Part shown: in pieces, positions 37,695 through 46,463 of the stretch
Layout of the letters: every line of letters begins with the position of its first letter
How positions within the stretch are numbered: the stretch's first letter is position 1
From: Desulfovibrio sp. MES5
GTDB lineage: Bacteria; Desulfobacterota; Desulfovibrionia; Desulfovibrionales; Desulfovibrionaceae
DNA: 64,000 nucleotides
Assembly (NCBI RefSeq): GCF_002237645.1
Contig: NZ_MJUZ01000048.1
Location: 1 to 64,000, forward strand
Direction: 5' to 3'
The notes under the pieces: model-generated
What the model saw: the letters and a program-made list of their open reading frames with translations, nothing else
Told to the model about the DNA's origin: nothing
The model's database searches: none
Position numbers and translations under genes: made by a program

Positions 37695-39614
37695 ATGCTT
37701 GAGTATATCCGTGATAAATCACAGTCCCTGGGCGTCAAACTGGCCTTTGCGCTTATCATCCTCGTCTTTGTTTTCTGGGGCGTGGGCAACTTTAACGACC
37801 GCAGCTCGGGCACTCTGGTGGCCGTGGTCAATGGCGACGCCATTACCATGCGTGAATTTGAGCTTGCGTACCGTAATGCCGAAGAAAACCTGCTCCGGGG
37901 CAACCCCGGGCTTACGCGCGAGCAGCTGAAGCAGCAGCAGTTGGGCCGCCAGGTGCTGCGTGACCTCGTCACTCAGACCTTGCTGTCCCAGGAGGCCGCC
38001 CGCACAGGCGTGACCGTCACGCCGGTGGAACTGCGCGTGGCCATTGGCAACATCAAGAGCTTCCAGAATGAAAAGGGGCAGTTTGATCCCGCCGTGTACG
38101 CCCGCGTTCTGGCGGCGCAGCGCCTTACGCCCGCTCAGTTCGAGCAGGATACGGCGCGCGAGATGCTGCGGCAGAAGATCTACGCCATGGTGACGGCTCC
38201 TGCCTGGGCCGACCCCGCCGAAGCGCAGAAGCGCTTTGAATTCCTGCGCGAAAAGCGGGATGTGGACTATATTTTCATCAACGAGGCGGATTTCGCCTCT
38301 TCCATCAAACCTGCCGATGCGGACGTGGCGGCCTATTACGAAAGCCATAAGGCCCAGTTTGCCGTCCCCGCCAAGGCCGACGTCTCCTATGTGCTGGTGA
38401 ATCCGCAGGATCTCGTGAAGGCCAGCAGCATTAGTTCCGCCGACGCGCAGAAGTGGTATGAAGAAAACGCCGCCCGTTTCGAGCAGAAAGAAGAAGTGAA
38501 GGCGGCCCATATTCTTGTGCCCCTGGCCGAAGACGCCCCTGAGGCCGATGTGAAAAAGGCTCAGGAGCAGGCCGCCAAAATTGAAGCCGAGCTCAAGTCC
38601 GGCAAAAGTTTTGCCGCTGTGGCCGACGAACACAACGGCCCCAACGCCGCCGGGCCTGGCGGGGAGCTTGGCTGGGTCAAGCGCGGCATGACCGTGAAAC
38701 CCTTTGAAGACGCCGCTTTTGCCCTTGACGCTGGCAAGGTTTCCGCTCCGGTGCGTAGTCAGTTCGGCCTGCACATCATCAAGGTTGAAGAAAAGAAGAC
38801 GGGCGGTCTGCCGCCTTTCAAGCAGGTTGAAGCCGAAGTTCTGGCCACCATGGCTCAGGAACAGGGCGTGGACAAGCTGCACGACGTGGTGGACAGCCTT
38901 GTTGAAGACAATATCCTTGGCCGTCCCCTGAAGCAGGGCGCGGAAAAGTATGGTCTCAAATGGGGCGAAACCGGCCTGCTTACCGCAGCCGACCTCATTA
39001 AGACCCTGGGCGTCACTGCCGAAGGCGCAGCGGTGCTTGTGGGCACTCCGGCGGGCAACCCAGTGGATACGGCGCTTGAAGCCGGCAAGTCCTATGTGGT
39101 GGCCCGTGTGCTCAAGTCCGAGCCTGCAACCACGGCCCCCCTTGATTCCGTCAAGGGCCAGATCGTAAAGACCCTGATCGAAGAAAAGGCCCTTGTGGCG
39201 GCTCTGGACGCCGCCAGCCAGCTGCGTAAGGAGCTGGACACCGCGCCCCTGGGCGCAGCGGGACTGAAGGGTCGTGAAATCAAGATTGCCAAGGGCGTGG
39301 AGCGTAACGGCGGTCTGCCCGGCTTTGCGCCCAACCCCGAAATGACTGAAGCGCTGTTTGAAGCCAAAGCTGGCCAGTGGCTGCCCGTGGCCTACGCGGT
39401 TGAGGGCGAAAACGGTTCCGGCGCTGTTCTCGTGCGGGTCAAGGGCATACAGCCCCCTGACGCCGCCGAATGGGATATGGTCAAGGATATAATGGGCAGC
39501 GCCGTTACCCGTGACCGGGCCAACGCCCTGTTCGAAATGTTCATGCAGCGGCTTGTTTCCAGCGCCAAGATCAAGGTTTACAAAGAAGATTTTGTTGACC
39601 GCAAGAACATGTAA
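37695..39614 (+). CDS. PpiD/SurA-type periplasmic peptidyl-prolyl isomerase
   Basis: A 639-residue membrane-anchored folding factor. A single transmembrane anchor (about 15-33, LAFALIILVFVFWGVGNF) leaves the rest in the periplasm. SurA_N-like helices follow (about 40-180), then a parvulin domain (about 265-365) with the AAHILVPL and FGLHIIKVEE strands. The C-terminal SurA/PpiD-like tail is long. This is the usual size for PpiD (about 620). It stands alone, about 110 bases after the GAF regulator, and ends at a strong terminator. Confidence 0.87.
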   Translation: MLEYIRDKSQSLGVKLAFALIILVFVFWGVGNFNDRSSGTLVAVVNGDAITMREFELAYRNAEENLLRGNPGLTREQLKQQQLGRQVLRDLVTQTLLSQEAARTGVTVTPVELRVAIGNIKSFQNEKGQFDPAVYARVLAAQRLTPAQFEQDTAREMLRQKIYAMVTAPAWADPAEAQKRFEFLREKRDVDYIFINEADFASSIKPADADVAAYYESHKAQFAVPAKADVSYVLVNPQDLVKASSISSADAQKWYEENAARFEQKEEVKAAHILVPLAEDAPEADVKKAQEQAAKIEAELKSGKSFAAVADEHNGPNAAGPGGELGWVKRGMTVKPFEDAAFALDAGKVSAPVRSQFGLHIIKVEEKKTGGLPPFKQVEAEVLATMAQEQGVDKLHDVVDSLVEDNILGRPLKQGAEKYGLKWGETGLLTAADLIKTLGVTAEGAAVLVGTPAGNPVDTALEAGKSYVVARVLKSEPATTAPLDSVKGQIVKTLIEEKALVAALDAASQLRKELDTAPLGAAGLKGREIKIAKGVERNGGLPGFAPNPEMTEALFEAKAGQWLPVAYAVEGENGSGAVLVRVKGIQPPDAAEWDMVKDIMGSAVTRDRANALFEMFMQRLVSSAKIKVYKEDFVDRKNM

Positions 39615-39889
39615 CAGCAAGCGTCTGTCAGGCCATGGGAGTAGCGCGCACAGGCCGTGTCGCGCTGCTGTCTTGAAAAGCCTGAATAACGAGGCTGTTG
39701 CGCCTGATTCGATAATATTCTGGCCGGAGCCGCTTGACGGCTCCGGCCTTGTTTGTCAGAGCAAGGCATGTGATCATGGCCGCAGGCATAGCAGACCCGC
39801 AGCCAGAGAACGGTAAGGACGTTTCAGTGCCGTGAATTTTCGCGGCACCGGAAGGCATGGTCTTCCGGCTGTATATAAGGAGGCACGTT
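39615..39889. other. Intergenic region before glmS
   Basis: It holds the terminator of the upstream gene at 39722-39754. The remainder must include the glmS promoter and leader. I see no glmS ribozyme core, and no other structure was recognised. Confidence 0.4.
39722..39754 (+). terminator. Rho-independent terminator after the PpiD-like gene
   Basis: GGCCGGAGCCG (39722-39732) pairs with CGGCTCCGGCC (39738-39748), followed by TTGTTT. Confidence 0.85.
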
Positions 39890-41716
39890 ATGTGCGGCAT
39901 TATCGGTTACGCAGGACACAGACCAGCCGTTCCCGTTGTGGTGGAAGGGCTGCGCAGGCTTGAATATCGCGGCTATGATTCCGCTGGCGTGGCCTTTGTG
40001 CGCCAGAACGACATACATGTGGTGCGCGCCATGGGCAAACTGGCCGCTCTGGAAGAAAAGCTCGCCCACGAGTCCGTCACCACGCCCACCTGCGCCATGG
40101 GGCACACGCGCTGGGCCACGCACGGCGTACCCGCTGAACGCAACGCACACCCTCATTGCAGCAACGACGGCTCGCTGGCCATCGTGCATAACGGGATTAT
40201 TGAAAATTACCAGGAAATCAAGGCGGAACTGACGGGCAAGGGCTATACCTTCGGCTCTGAAACCGACACAGAGGTGCTGGTCAATCTTATTGCCGAGCGC
40301 CGCAAGACTTCGCCCGACCTGCTGCACGCCTTTGCCACAGCCCTGCGCGAGGCGCACGGCGCTTATGCCGTATGCCTTATGGACAAGGCCGAGCCCGGCG
40401 TCATCTATGCCGCCCGTATGTCCGCGCCGCTCATCTTCGGCCAGGGAACGGGCGAAAATTTTGTGGCGTCCGACATTCCGGCTTTTCTGCCCTACACGCG
40501 CAAAGTGGTCTTTTTGCAGGACGGCGACCTCGTGCGCGCCACGGCGGGCAGCTATGAAATCCTGCGTCTTGAAGACCTGAGCTCCGTGAGCCGCGAAACC
40601 CAGACCATCCAGTGGGACATGCAGGCCGCGCAAAAAGGCGGTTACCGCCACTTTATGCTCAAGGAAATTTTTGAGCAGCCCCGCGTCATTTCCGACGGCC
40701 TCACGGGCCGTTTGAACGCGGACAAAAGCCAGGTGCGCCTGGAAGAACTGGACGCCCTGCCCGTGCCCAAACGCCTGCACATCGTGGCCTGCGGCACCTC
40801 CTATCATTCGGGCCTGTGGGGGCGGCATCTGCTGGAACACTGGGCGCGCGTGCCCGTGCAGGTGGAGATTGCCTCGGAGTTTCGCTACCGCGATACCCTG
40901 CTGCTGGACAAGGACGACATGGTGCTTGTCATCAGCCAGAGCGGCGAAACCGCAGACACCCTTGCGGCCCTGCGCATTGCCAAACAGAAAGGCGTGACCG
41001 TGCTCGGCTTGTGCAACGTGGTGGGCTCGTCCATCGCGCGCGACGCTTCCGCCGTGCTCTATACCCAGGCCGGGCCGGAAATCAGTGTGGCCTCCACCAA
41101 GGCCATGTGCAGCCAGATGCTTATGCTGGCCCTCATGGCCCTGTACTGGGGAACGCGCAAAGGCTGCCTGCCTGCTGACGAGTGCCGGAGCACGTTGCAG
41201 ATTCTGGAAAATCTGCCTGCCCTGCTGGACGACTGCCTGCCCGCGCTGCACGAACGCGCCAAGGAAATCTCCCGCAAGTACTCACAGGCGCGCAACTTCT
41301 TCTACCTTGGCCGTGGGCACTGCTATCCCCTTGCGCTGGAAGGCGCACTCAAGCTCAAGGAACTTTCCTACATCCATGCCGAGGGGTATGCGGCGGGCGA
41401 AATGAAGCACGGCCCCATAGCGCTTATTGACCCGAGCTTTCCCACCTTTGCCCTGGCGCTGGACGATGTGCTGCTTCCCAAGGTGAAGTCCAACATGGTC
41501 GAGGTTCAGGCCCGGCAGGGCAAGGTCATTGCCCTGACCAACAAGGGCGTGGAACTGGACGCCGAAGATCGCTGGGAAATCCCTGCCCTCTCTGCCCCGC
41601 TCTCGGCTTTTGTGGCCCTGCCCGCCCTGCAGCTGTTCAGCTATGAGACGGCGGACTATCTTGGCAAGGACGTGGACCAGCCCCGCAATCTGGCGAAAAG
41701 CGTTACTGTGGAATAA
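39890..41716 (+). CDS. glmS: Glucosamine-6-phosphate synthase (isomerising)
   Basis: Makes glucosamine-6-phosphate from fructose-6-phosphate and glutamine, for peptidoglycan and LPS. The 608-residue product starts MCGIIGYAG, where Cys2 becomes the N-terminal nucleophile. The glutaminase domain includes YRGYDSAG and GHTRWATHG. Two SIS domains follow: ACGTSYHSG and VISQSGETADT (about 300-360), then the second from about 450. The C-terminus is LAKSVTVE, as expected. A perfect AAGGAGG site precedes the ATG at 39890, so the upstream in-frame ATG at 39857 is rejected. Confidence 0.97.
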   Translation: MCGIIGYAGHRPAVPVVVEGLRRLEYRGYDSAGVAFVRQNDIHVVRAMGKLAALEEKLAHESVTTPTCAMGHTRWATHGVPAERNAHPHCSNDGSLAIVHNGIIENYQEIKAELTGKGYTFGSETDTEVLVNLIAERRKTSPDLLHAFATALREAHGAYAVCLMDKAEPGVIYAARMSAPLIFGQGTGENFVASDIPAFLPYTRKVVFLQDGDLVRATAGSYEILRLEDLSSVSRETQTIQWDMQAAQKGGYRHFMLKEIFEQPRVISDGLTGRLNADKSQVRLEELDALPVPKRLHIVACGTSYHSGLWGRHLLEHWARVPVQVEIASEFRYRDTLLLDKDDMVLVISQSGETADTLAALRIAKQKGVTVLGLCNVVGSSIARDASAVLYTQAGPEISVASTKAMCSQMLMLALMALYWGTRKGCLPADECRSTLQILENLPALLDDCLPALHERAKEISRKYSQARNFFYLGRGHCYPLALEGALKLKELSYIHAEGYAAGEMKHGPIALIDPSFPTFALALDDVLLPKVKSNMVEVQARQGKVIALTNKGVELDAEDRWEIPALSAPLSAFVALPALQLFSYETADYLGKDVDQPRNLAKSVTVE

Positions 41717-42069
41717 CACCTTACAGGATGCGGCTTCAGGGAAAAAGGTTTTTAAAATAGTCTGTTAAAAGATCGTGGATGCCCGTTTCAGCGCATGACA
41801 GCGTGAATAGACCGCATTTGCTCCTTCACGTGAGCGCCTGTCGCGGCCGCCAGTGCAATTTCACTGTATTATGGTTCCAGAAAAGCCCCTGCTTCAGGGG
41901 CTTTTCTCTTATGTGAAAAAGTATATTTGTCTGTAATTTACCGGTATGAGAAAGGATATGGAGCTTTCAAATAAAAATGTCTTTTGCTAAGATGAGGCAA
42001 GAGCTTTCTACACTCTGTGCAAAAAGATATAAATACCGCTATGATGCGGAGTTCATCAAGGTCATGTGA
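41717..42069. other. Intergenic region with glmS terminator
   Basis: Apart from the terminator at 41881-41910 this 353-base stretch shows no gene. The AT-rich part 41910-42060 probably includes the promoter of the Cache-GGDEF gene. Confidence 0.45.
41881..41910 (+). terminator. Rho-independent terminator after glmS
   Basis: AAAAGCCCCTG, a 3-base loop, then CAGGGGCTTTT followed by CTCTT. The A/T flanks make it usable in both directions. Confidence 0.85.
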
Positions 42070-43722
42070 ATGGAAAGACTGGCAAGAAGGAAGATTCGAA
42101 TATTCTATTACGCAACAAGCTTCGTGGCGCTGCTGGCCTTGTCGGTGGCCTTGTCGGTGCCCTATTTCATATCGGTGCGCAAACAGTTTGATACGATGGT
42201 GGCCGAATCGAAGGCCCGCATATTTGGTGAAAAAAAAGACGCCCTTGCTGAAAGGGTTGAAAGGATCATTGCCGAAATCGAGGTCATTCGCGAGACGGTG
42301 TACACAGAGTATCAGACATTGGCCGAAGCCGAATGCGCCCTGCTGACTACTCTGAAAATGAACACTGCCGATATTATAAACGGTTTTGACCCAAAGGTGA
42401 CCAAACGCACCACAAGGTTTGCGCTGCATAATGCGGGCATTGGTCTTGCGCTGTACGACCGCGAAAATCAGAAGATCCTCTGGACTGATGAGGAGGCTCT
42501 TGTGCCCCAGCTGCTTGAGGCCTTCAAGCACGCGCAGCAGGGCCCCTCGGAAGAGTTCCCTGTATGGGCCGTGGGCAACCTCGCCGACAACCGTATAATT
42601 GTCATTTTTGCCAATGGGGAGGCCCTGGACAGCATCGCCAAGAAGCGCAGCATAGCCATTGTGCGCAGCCTGCATTTTCCGCTTAACCAGTATGTGTGGA
42701 TTAACGGCATCCGCGACTACAGCGGCGGGCCGGGCTATGCCGTTCGGGTCGTGCACCCCTCTATGGAGGGGGATGAGGAGGTGCTGCTGTCCACGGAAAC
42801 CGCAGACCCCGCAGGCAACCTGTCCTACAAGGAGGAGCTTGAAGGCGTGCTCAAGTACGGGAGCGTCTTTTTTTCCTATGTCTTCAAGAAGCTCAATTCT
42901 GAAGAGATGAGCGAAAAACTCGCCTATGCCCGGCTTTACAAACCTTTCGACTGGATTGTGTGCACGGGCATACACACTGACGACATGCTGAGCATTGTGG
43001 CGAAACGTGAAACTGATTTCAACAATGCCTTCAGCAACCAGATTTCATCGTATGCCAAGATCATTTCTGTCATCAGTCTGTTGTACCTTGGCATGATGTT
43101 CCTTTTCGAGCGCAGGCTGACCGGCATGATCAATCTTTTTATAGACAAGCTCAGAGAAGACGAGACCGCGCTGCGCGAAGAAAAAAACAAGCTGGACCAT
43201 GCCTACCAGGAATTGCAGCGCGTTGCCTACAGCGATTTTCTCACGGGGCTGCTCAATCGTCGGGCCATGTATGAGAGGCTTGAGCAGGAGGTTATGCGGG
43301 CGCAACGCGAGGGGCTCAATTTTTGCCTCGTATTGGCCGACATTGACCACTTCAAGTCCATCAACGACACCTACGGGCATGACACTGGCGACAAGGTGCT
43401 CAAGGCCATTGCGGGGATTTTTCGGCAGCATCTCCGCCCGGAGGGCAGCGCCTCGCGCTGGGGCGGCGAGGAATTTCTTATCCTTACCCCTTCGCTCTCG
43501 CTGGACGAAGGTCTGGTTCTGGCAGAGGCCCTGCGCAAGGCTGTGGAAAGCACGACCATCTATGACGGCGACATTACCATCACTATGACCATAACCCTGG
43601 GCGTAGTGGAATATTCTCAGGGTAAAACCTTTGATTCCCTCATCAACGAAGCGGATTTTTATCTTTACGCTGGCAAAAAGCTGAAAAGAAACTGCGTCAT
43701 GTCCAGCGTAAGCTCAGTCTAG
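42070..43722 (+). CDS. Cache-GGDEF diguanylate cyclase
   Basis: A 550-residue inner-membrane sensor that should make cyclic di-GMP. Transmembrane helix 1 (about 12-33), a periplasmic double-Cache-like region (about 35-330, with WINGIRDYSGGPGYAVR and FDWIVCTGIHTDD), helix 2 (about 338-356), a short coiled coil, and a GGDEF domain (about 385-545) follow in order. The active-site motif is GGEEF (about 465) and the metal/substrate region is LADIDHFKSINDTYGHDTGD, so it looks active. The inhibitory RxxD site before GGEEF reads RPEG, so product inhibition is probably lost. No signal peptide cleavage is expected. The ligand is unknown. Confidence 0.9.
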   Translation: MERLARRKIRIFYYATSFVALLALSVALSVPYFISVRKQFDTMVAESKARIFGEKKDALAERVERIIAEIEVIRETVYTEYQTLAEAECALLTTLKMNTADIINGFDPKVTKRTTRFALHNAGIGLALYDRENQKILWTDEEALVPQLLEAFKHAQQGPSEEFPVWAVGNLADNRIIVIFANGEALDSIAKKRSIAIVRSLHFPLNQYVWINGIRDYSGGPGYAVRVVHPSMEGDEEVLLSTETADPAGNLSYKEELEGVLKYGSVFFSYVFKKLNSEEMSEKLAYARLYKPFDWIVCTGIHTDDMLSIVAKRETDFNNAFSNQISSYAKIISVISLLYLGMMFLFERRLTGMINLFIDKLREDETALREEKNKLDHAYQELQRVAYSDFLTGLLNRRAMYERLEQEVMRAQREGLNFCLVLADIDHFKSINDTYGHDTGDKVLKAIAGIFRQHLRPEGSASRWGGEEFLILTPSLSLDEGLVLAEALRKAVESTTIYDGDITITMTITLGVVEYSQGKTFDSLINEADFYLYAGKKLKRNCVMSSVSSV

Positions 43723-44114
43723 AGGAATCAGTGCCTCCCCTCCCCCCGCTGCCCGCGTATATGGCTGCCGATGGGCCGCCCGCAGCCAGCGCCAGAGCAA
43801 ACTGACCGCAATAATCTGAAAAAACGCAAAAAAAGCTGGCAAAAGCGCCCGCCCGATTGGCCCGCACGAACTGGAACCGTCCGAACCCTGCCCGCGAACC
43901 GCCATAAACGTCCGAACCGCCGCGCCCCTTTTCCCACTGTCAGCCCATCTGCATTTGGGGCCACTGGCCGCAGGCCTGCGCTGGCCGTCCCCAAACCCAG
44001 AGGCTGCCAGCGGCATTATGGTCCGTCAGCCCGGCTTTCCGCATGGGGCACGCTGCCCCGCAAGCGCGCCAGCCTTCGTGCCATTCTTTGTAACCATCCA
44101 TGATACAACGTAAA

Positions 44115-44146
44115 ACAGCCCGGAAAACCGGGCTGTCTGTATTTTT
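44115..44146. terminator. Bidirectional terminator
   Basis: ACAGCCCGG-AAAA-CCGGGCTGT, followed on the + strand by CTGTATTTTT and on the minus strand by TTTAC. It lies between the + strand cyclase gene and the minus-strand cardiolipin synthase gene. Confidence 0.7.
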
Positions 44147-44164
44147 GCGTGGCGCGCAGCGGCA

Positions 44165-44235
44165 AGGGGTGGGCGCACACCCGTGCAGCGAACGAGCGTT
44201 TACCCTTTTCAAAGGCAACCTGCTCCAAAACTCTG
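44165..44235 (+). repeat. Partial dispersed repeat, B family
   Basis: It contains CCCGTGCAGCGAACGAGCGTTTACC, CTTTTCAAAGGCAACCTGCTC in sequence, matching the 3' half of copy B2 (GTGCAGCAATTTTCAAAGGC, then CTGCT). The 5' half with the GAAATG hairpin is missing. Confidence 0.5.
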
Positions 44236-44274
44236 CCAGGCGTAGTAAAACACTAAATATTTCAGTGGTAAGAG

Positions 44275-44325
44275 GCGGTGAGGAGGGAGCCTTTGCAAAA
44301 GCATCCCTCACCACAAAGCATTCCA
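44275..44325. repeat. Hairpin 3' repeat, copy A3
   Basis: This copy has GGTGAGGAGGGAGCCTTTGC, then AAAAGCATCCCTCACCACAAAG, and lies three bases beyond the cardiolipin synthase stop codon. It is the same family as A1-A6. Confidence 0.65.
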
Positions 44326-44327
44326 TT

Positions 44328-45746
44328 CTAAAGATACGGCGAGAATATCCAGCAGGCGGCATTGCGCAGCCTGACGGGCAGGGACAGGGTTTTCAGCTTG
44401 TCGGCTGTGAATTCGGTGCTGCGGCTGATGACATCGTCAATATGGGCAGCGATGCCGTCACAAAACTGCGGGTCGAACACTTCCATATTCAGTTCAAAAT
44501 TGAGGCGCAGGCTGCGCGTATCCAGATTGGCCGAACCTACCTGGCTGTAATAGTAGTCCACGGTGAGCAGCTTGGTGTGGGCAAAGGGCGGCGGCTGATA
44601 CCAGACGCGCACGCCAGCCTCAAGCAGGGTGGGCAGCAGGCGAAACTGCGCCCAGTGCACGTAAAACAGGTTGTTTTTGGCGGGCAGCACCACCTTAACG
44701 TCCACACCGCGCTGGGCCGCGCTGCGAAGGGCCGCCACAAGCCCGTGCGTGGGCAGAAAATAGGGCGTCATGATGCGCACAGACTGGCGGGCAGCGTTGA
44801 CGACGCCGCAAAAAACATCGTTGAGCATGTCCGCTTCGGAGCCGGGGCCGTCCATAATGATGCGGCAATGGCTCTCCCCAACCGGCAGGCCGCTGGCCGG
44901 GGGCAGGGGCGAGTATTTGCTCGTGCAGAAGCCCCAGTTGAGCAGAAAGGCGCGGCGCAACTGGTCCACAATGGGCCCCTGGCAATGAAAGTGCACGTCT
45001 TGCACGTACTTGGTCTTTCCGGCGGCTATGTTGTCATCGGAAATGTTCATGCCGCCGGTAAAGGCGGTATTGTCGCAAACGAGCATCTTGCGGTGGTTGC
45101 GCAGATTGATGCTGAAGTTCGGCGGAAAAAGGCGCGGCGGCAGAAACATGGCGACATGAACGCCGTGTTCCGCCAGTTTTTTCCAGGGTTTGCGCCAGGA
45201 ATAGAGCATGCCGATGCCGTCCACCAGCAGGCGAACATCAACGCCGCGCTTTGCCGCTTCGGTCAGGGCGTCGCCAAACTCCGTGGCAACCTTGCCAGCA
45301 TTGAAAATATAGGTGCAGAGAAAGACCTGCTCCTTGGCTTCGCGTATGGCCGCGAGCATTTGCGGGTAGGCCTCGTCGCCGTTGTGCAGAATCGTGAGCT
45401 TGTTGCCGCCGGAGAGGTGCTGTTCCGTAAGGTGGCGGCCTATTTTTTCCATGCTGATGATGTACTCGGGCACGGTTTCCGGCGGATTTTCGGAAAAAGG
45501 CGGGTGGGCGTAGTCCGGCTCAAGGGGTTCCTGACGCCGCATGATGCGGCTGGCGCGGCTTTCAGCCCGGCTGATGCCAAAGGTGGCGTACAAAATCGGG
45601 CCGATCAGCGGCAGCAGCAGGGCTGTAACCGTCCAGCCCAATGCCGCGCGCGGGTCGTGCTTGGTCAGCAGCGCATGGCAGACGGCAATCCATGACAGGA
45701 TATGTATGGCCACAATGGCCACTGTTTCCAGCACTCCTATAATCAT
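44328..45746 (-). CDS. cls: Cardiolipin synthase (phospholipase D superfamily)
   Basis: A membrane enzyme that joins two phosphatidylglycerols, or a related transphosphatidylation. The 472-residue protein has two N-terminal transmembrane helices (about 5-25 and 38-58, PLDc_N type, ending LIGPILYATFG). Two HKD motifs follow: RNHRKMLVCDNTAFTGG (about 215) and AHTKLLTVDYYYSQVGSANLD (about 390, written in parts). The order and size match bacterial ClsA. AAAAGGATG precedes the ATG. Confidence 0.9.
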   Translation of the reverse strand: MIIGVLETVAIVAIHILSWIAVCHALLTKHDPRAALGWTVTALLLPLIGPILYATFGISRAESRASRIMRRQEPLEPDYAHPPFSENPPETVPEYIISMEKIGRHLTEQHLSGGNKLTILHNGDEAYPQMLAAIREAKEQVFLCTYIFNAGKVATEFGDALTEAAKRGVDVRLLVDGIGMLYSWRKPWKKLAEHGVHVAMFLPPRLFPPNFSINLRNHRKMLVCDNTAFTGGMNISDDNIAAGKTKYVQDVHFHCQGPIVDQLRRAFLLNWGFCTSKYSPLPPASGLPVGESHCRIIMDGPGSEADMLNDVFCGVVNAARQSVRIMTPYFLPTHGLVAALRSAAQRGVDVKVVLPAKNNLFYVHWAQFRLLPTLLEAGVRVWYQPPPFAHTKLLTVDYYYSQVGSANLDTRSLRLNFELNMEVFDPQFCDGIAAHIDDVISRSTEFTADKLKTLSLPVRLRNAACWIFSPYL

Positions 45747-46191
45747 GCGACATCCTTTTTATTTACGCTTTTCTACGCAGGTCAGTGACGCCTGCCGCCT
45801 GTGGGCAATAGAAAAAAGTGGCGGCGCGCTTGGCGGGCCCGCGCCATGCTCCTGCCCGATACGGGCAGTTATGGGCAGCGCGCAGCCCGGCAGGGCGGTG
45901 CAAACCCGGTTCTGGAAAAAGCGGCGGGCGACGGCAGCGTACTGCGGGCGTTTTGTCGAAAAGCATCCCGCCCCGCACGGTGGGGCGCACGGCACGGCGC
46001 GCATCAACGCACACGCCACCGTGTGCCATACAGCAGGCCCAAAATGTTTTAGCGCTGGTCAACGCTTGGCATGTAAATTCTCAATGTTTCCGCGCCGTCC
46101 GCTTCAGCGCTGCGGGCTCAGACATGCTGCGCTTGCGCGGAAACAGATATGCCGTGCCATCAGAAATGTTCATTCCCAAAGGGTAGCGCCT

Positions 46192-46330
46192 GGATCAGAG
46201 TCCCCATGAAATGCTTCATATTTCAACGGTGGATTCTGTCGAAAAATACGATTTTTGCCAGAATACCCGCCACGCAGCGCGCGCAGCACCCGTGTACAGG
46301 GGTAGAGCTCGTGACCTTCGATATGCTGTG
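46192..46330 (+). repeat. Dispersed intergenic repeat, copy B3
   Basis: In order: GGATCAGAG, GAAATGCTTCATATTTCAA, ATTCTGTCGAAAAATACGAT, a GC-rich CGCAGCGCGCGCAGCACCCG, and GTAGAGC. It lines up with copies B1 and B2 but is more diverged. Confidence 0.55.
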
Positions 46331-46382
46331 CTGCCGAAAGGCGCTGCCTCTAAAATTCCTGAAACTAAAATACAATAAAAGT

Positions 46383-46450
46383 TTTAGGGGGGAGGGGGCG
46401 TGGGGGAGGGACCCTTTTGTAAAAGGGTCCCTCCCCCACAAAGCACTTCA
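46383..46450. repeat. Hairpin/G-rich 3' repeat, copy A4
   Basis: TTTTAG, then runs of G6, G5, G5 and G3 separated by one to three bases, then GACCCTTTT-GT-AAAAGGGTC and CCTCCCCCACAAAG. The GTGGGGGAGGGACCCTTTT arm pairs almost perfectly with its complement. It lies 14 bases beyond the stop of the 1796-residue gene. The G-runs meet the simple definition of a G-quadruplex motif. Confidence 0.8.
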
Positions 46451-46463
46451 CCGTAACATTGTT

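Larger units (their letters stand above)
43723..44327. other. Intergenic region between convergent genes
   Basis: About 600 bases. It holds a bidirectional terminator (44115-44146), a partial B-family repeat (44165-44235) and repeat A3 (44275-44325). The 43730-44100 part is GC-rich with open frames in several phases. One, on the minus strand from 44102, would encode about 53 residues starting MDGYKEWHEGWRACG, vaguely like small ribosome-modulation proteins, but it lacks a ribosome site, so no gene is called. Confidence 0.45.
45747..46463. other. Intergenic region with repeats, no gene
   Basis: 717 bases. It contains B-family copy B3 (46192-46330) and repeat A4 (46383-46450). The rest (45747-46190) has open frames on both strands but none with a ribosome site and believable composition. 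The promoter of cls should lie near 45760-45800, but I could not identify it. Confidence 0.45.

Noticed and set aside
37719..39620. 633-codon minus-strand frame opposite the PpiD-like gene
   Set aside because: The + strand has the transmembrane anchor and parvulin domain. The antisense frame is a by-product of codon bias.
39755..39889. glmS ribozyme upstream of glmS
   Set aside because: The interval before the ribosome site is short and shows no recognisable ribozyme core.
43940..44102. Possible 53-residue protein (MDGYKEWHEGWRACG...)
   Set aside because: It faintly recalls ribosome modulation factor, but no ribosome site precedes the ATG and the tail is not conserved-looking. It is mentioned in the region note only.
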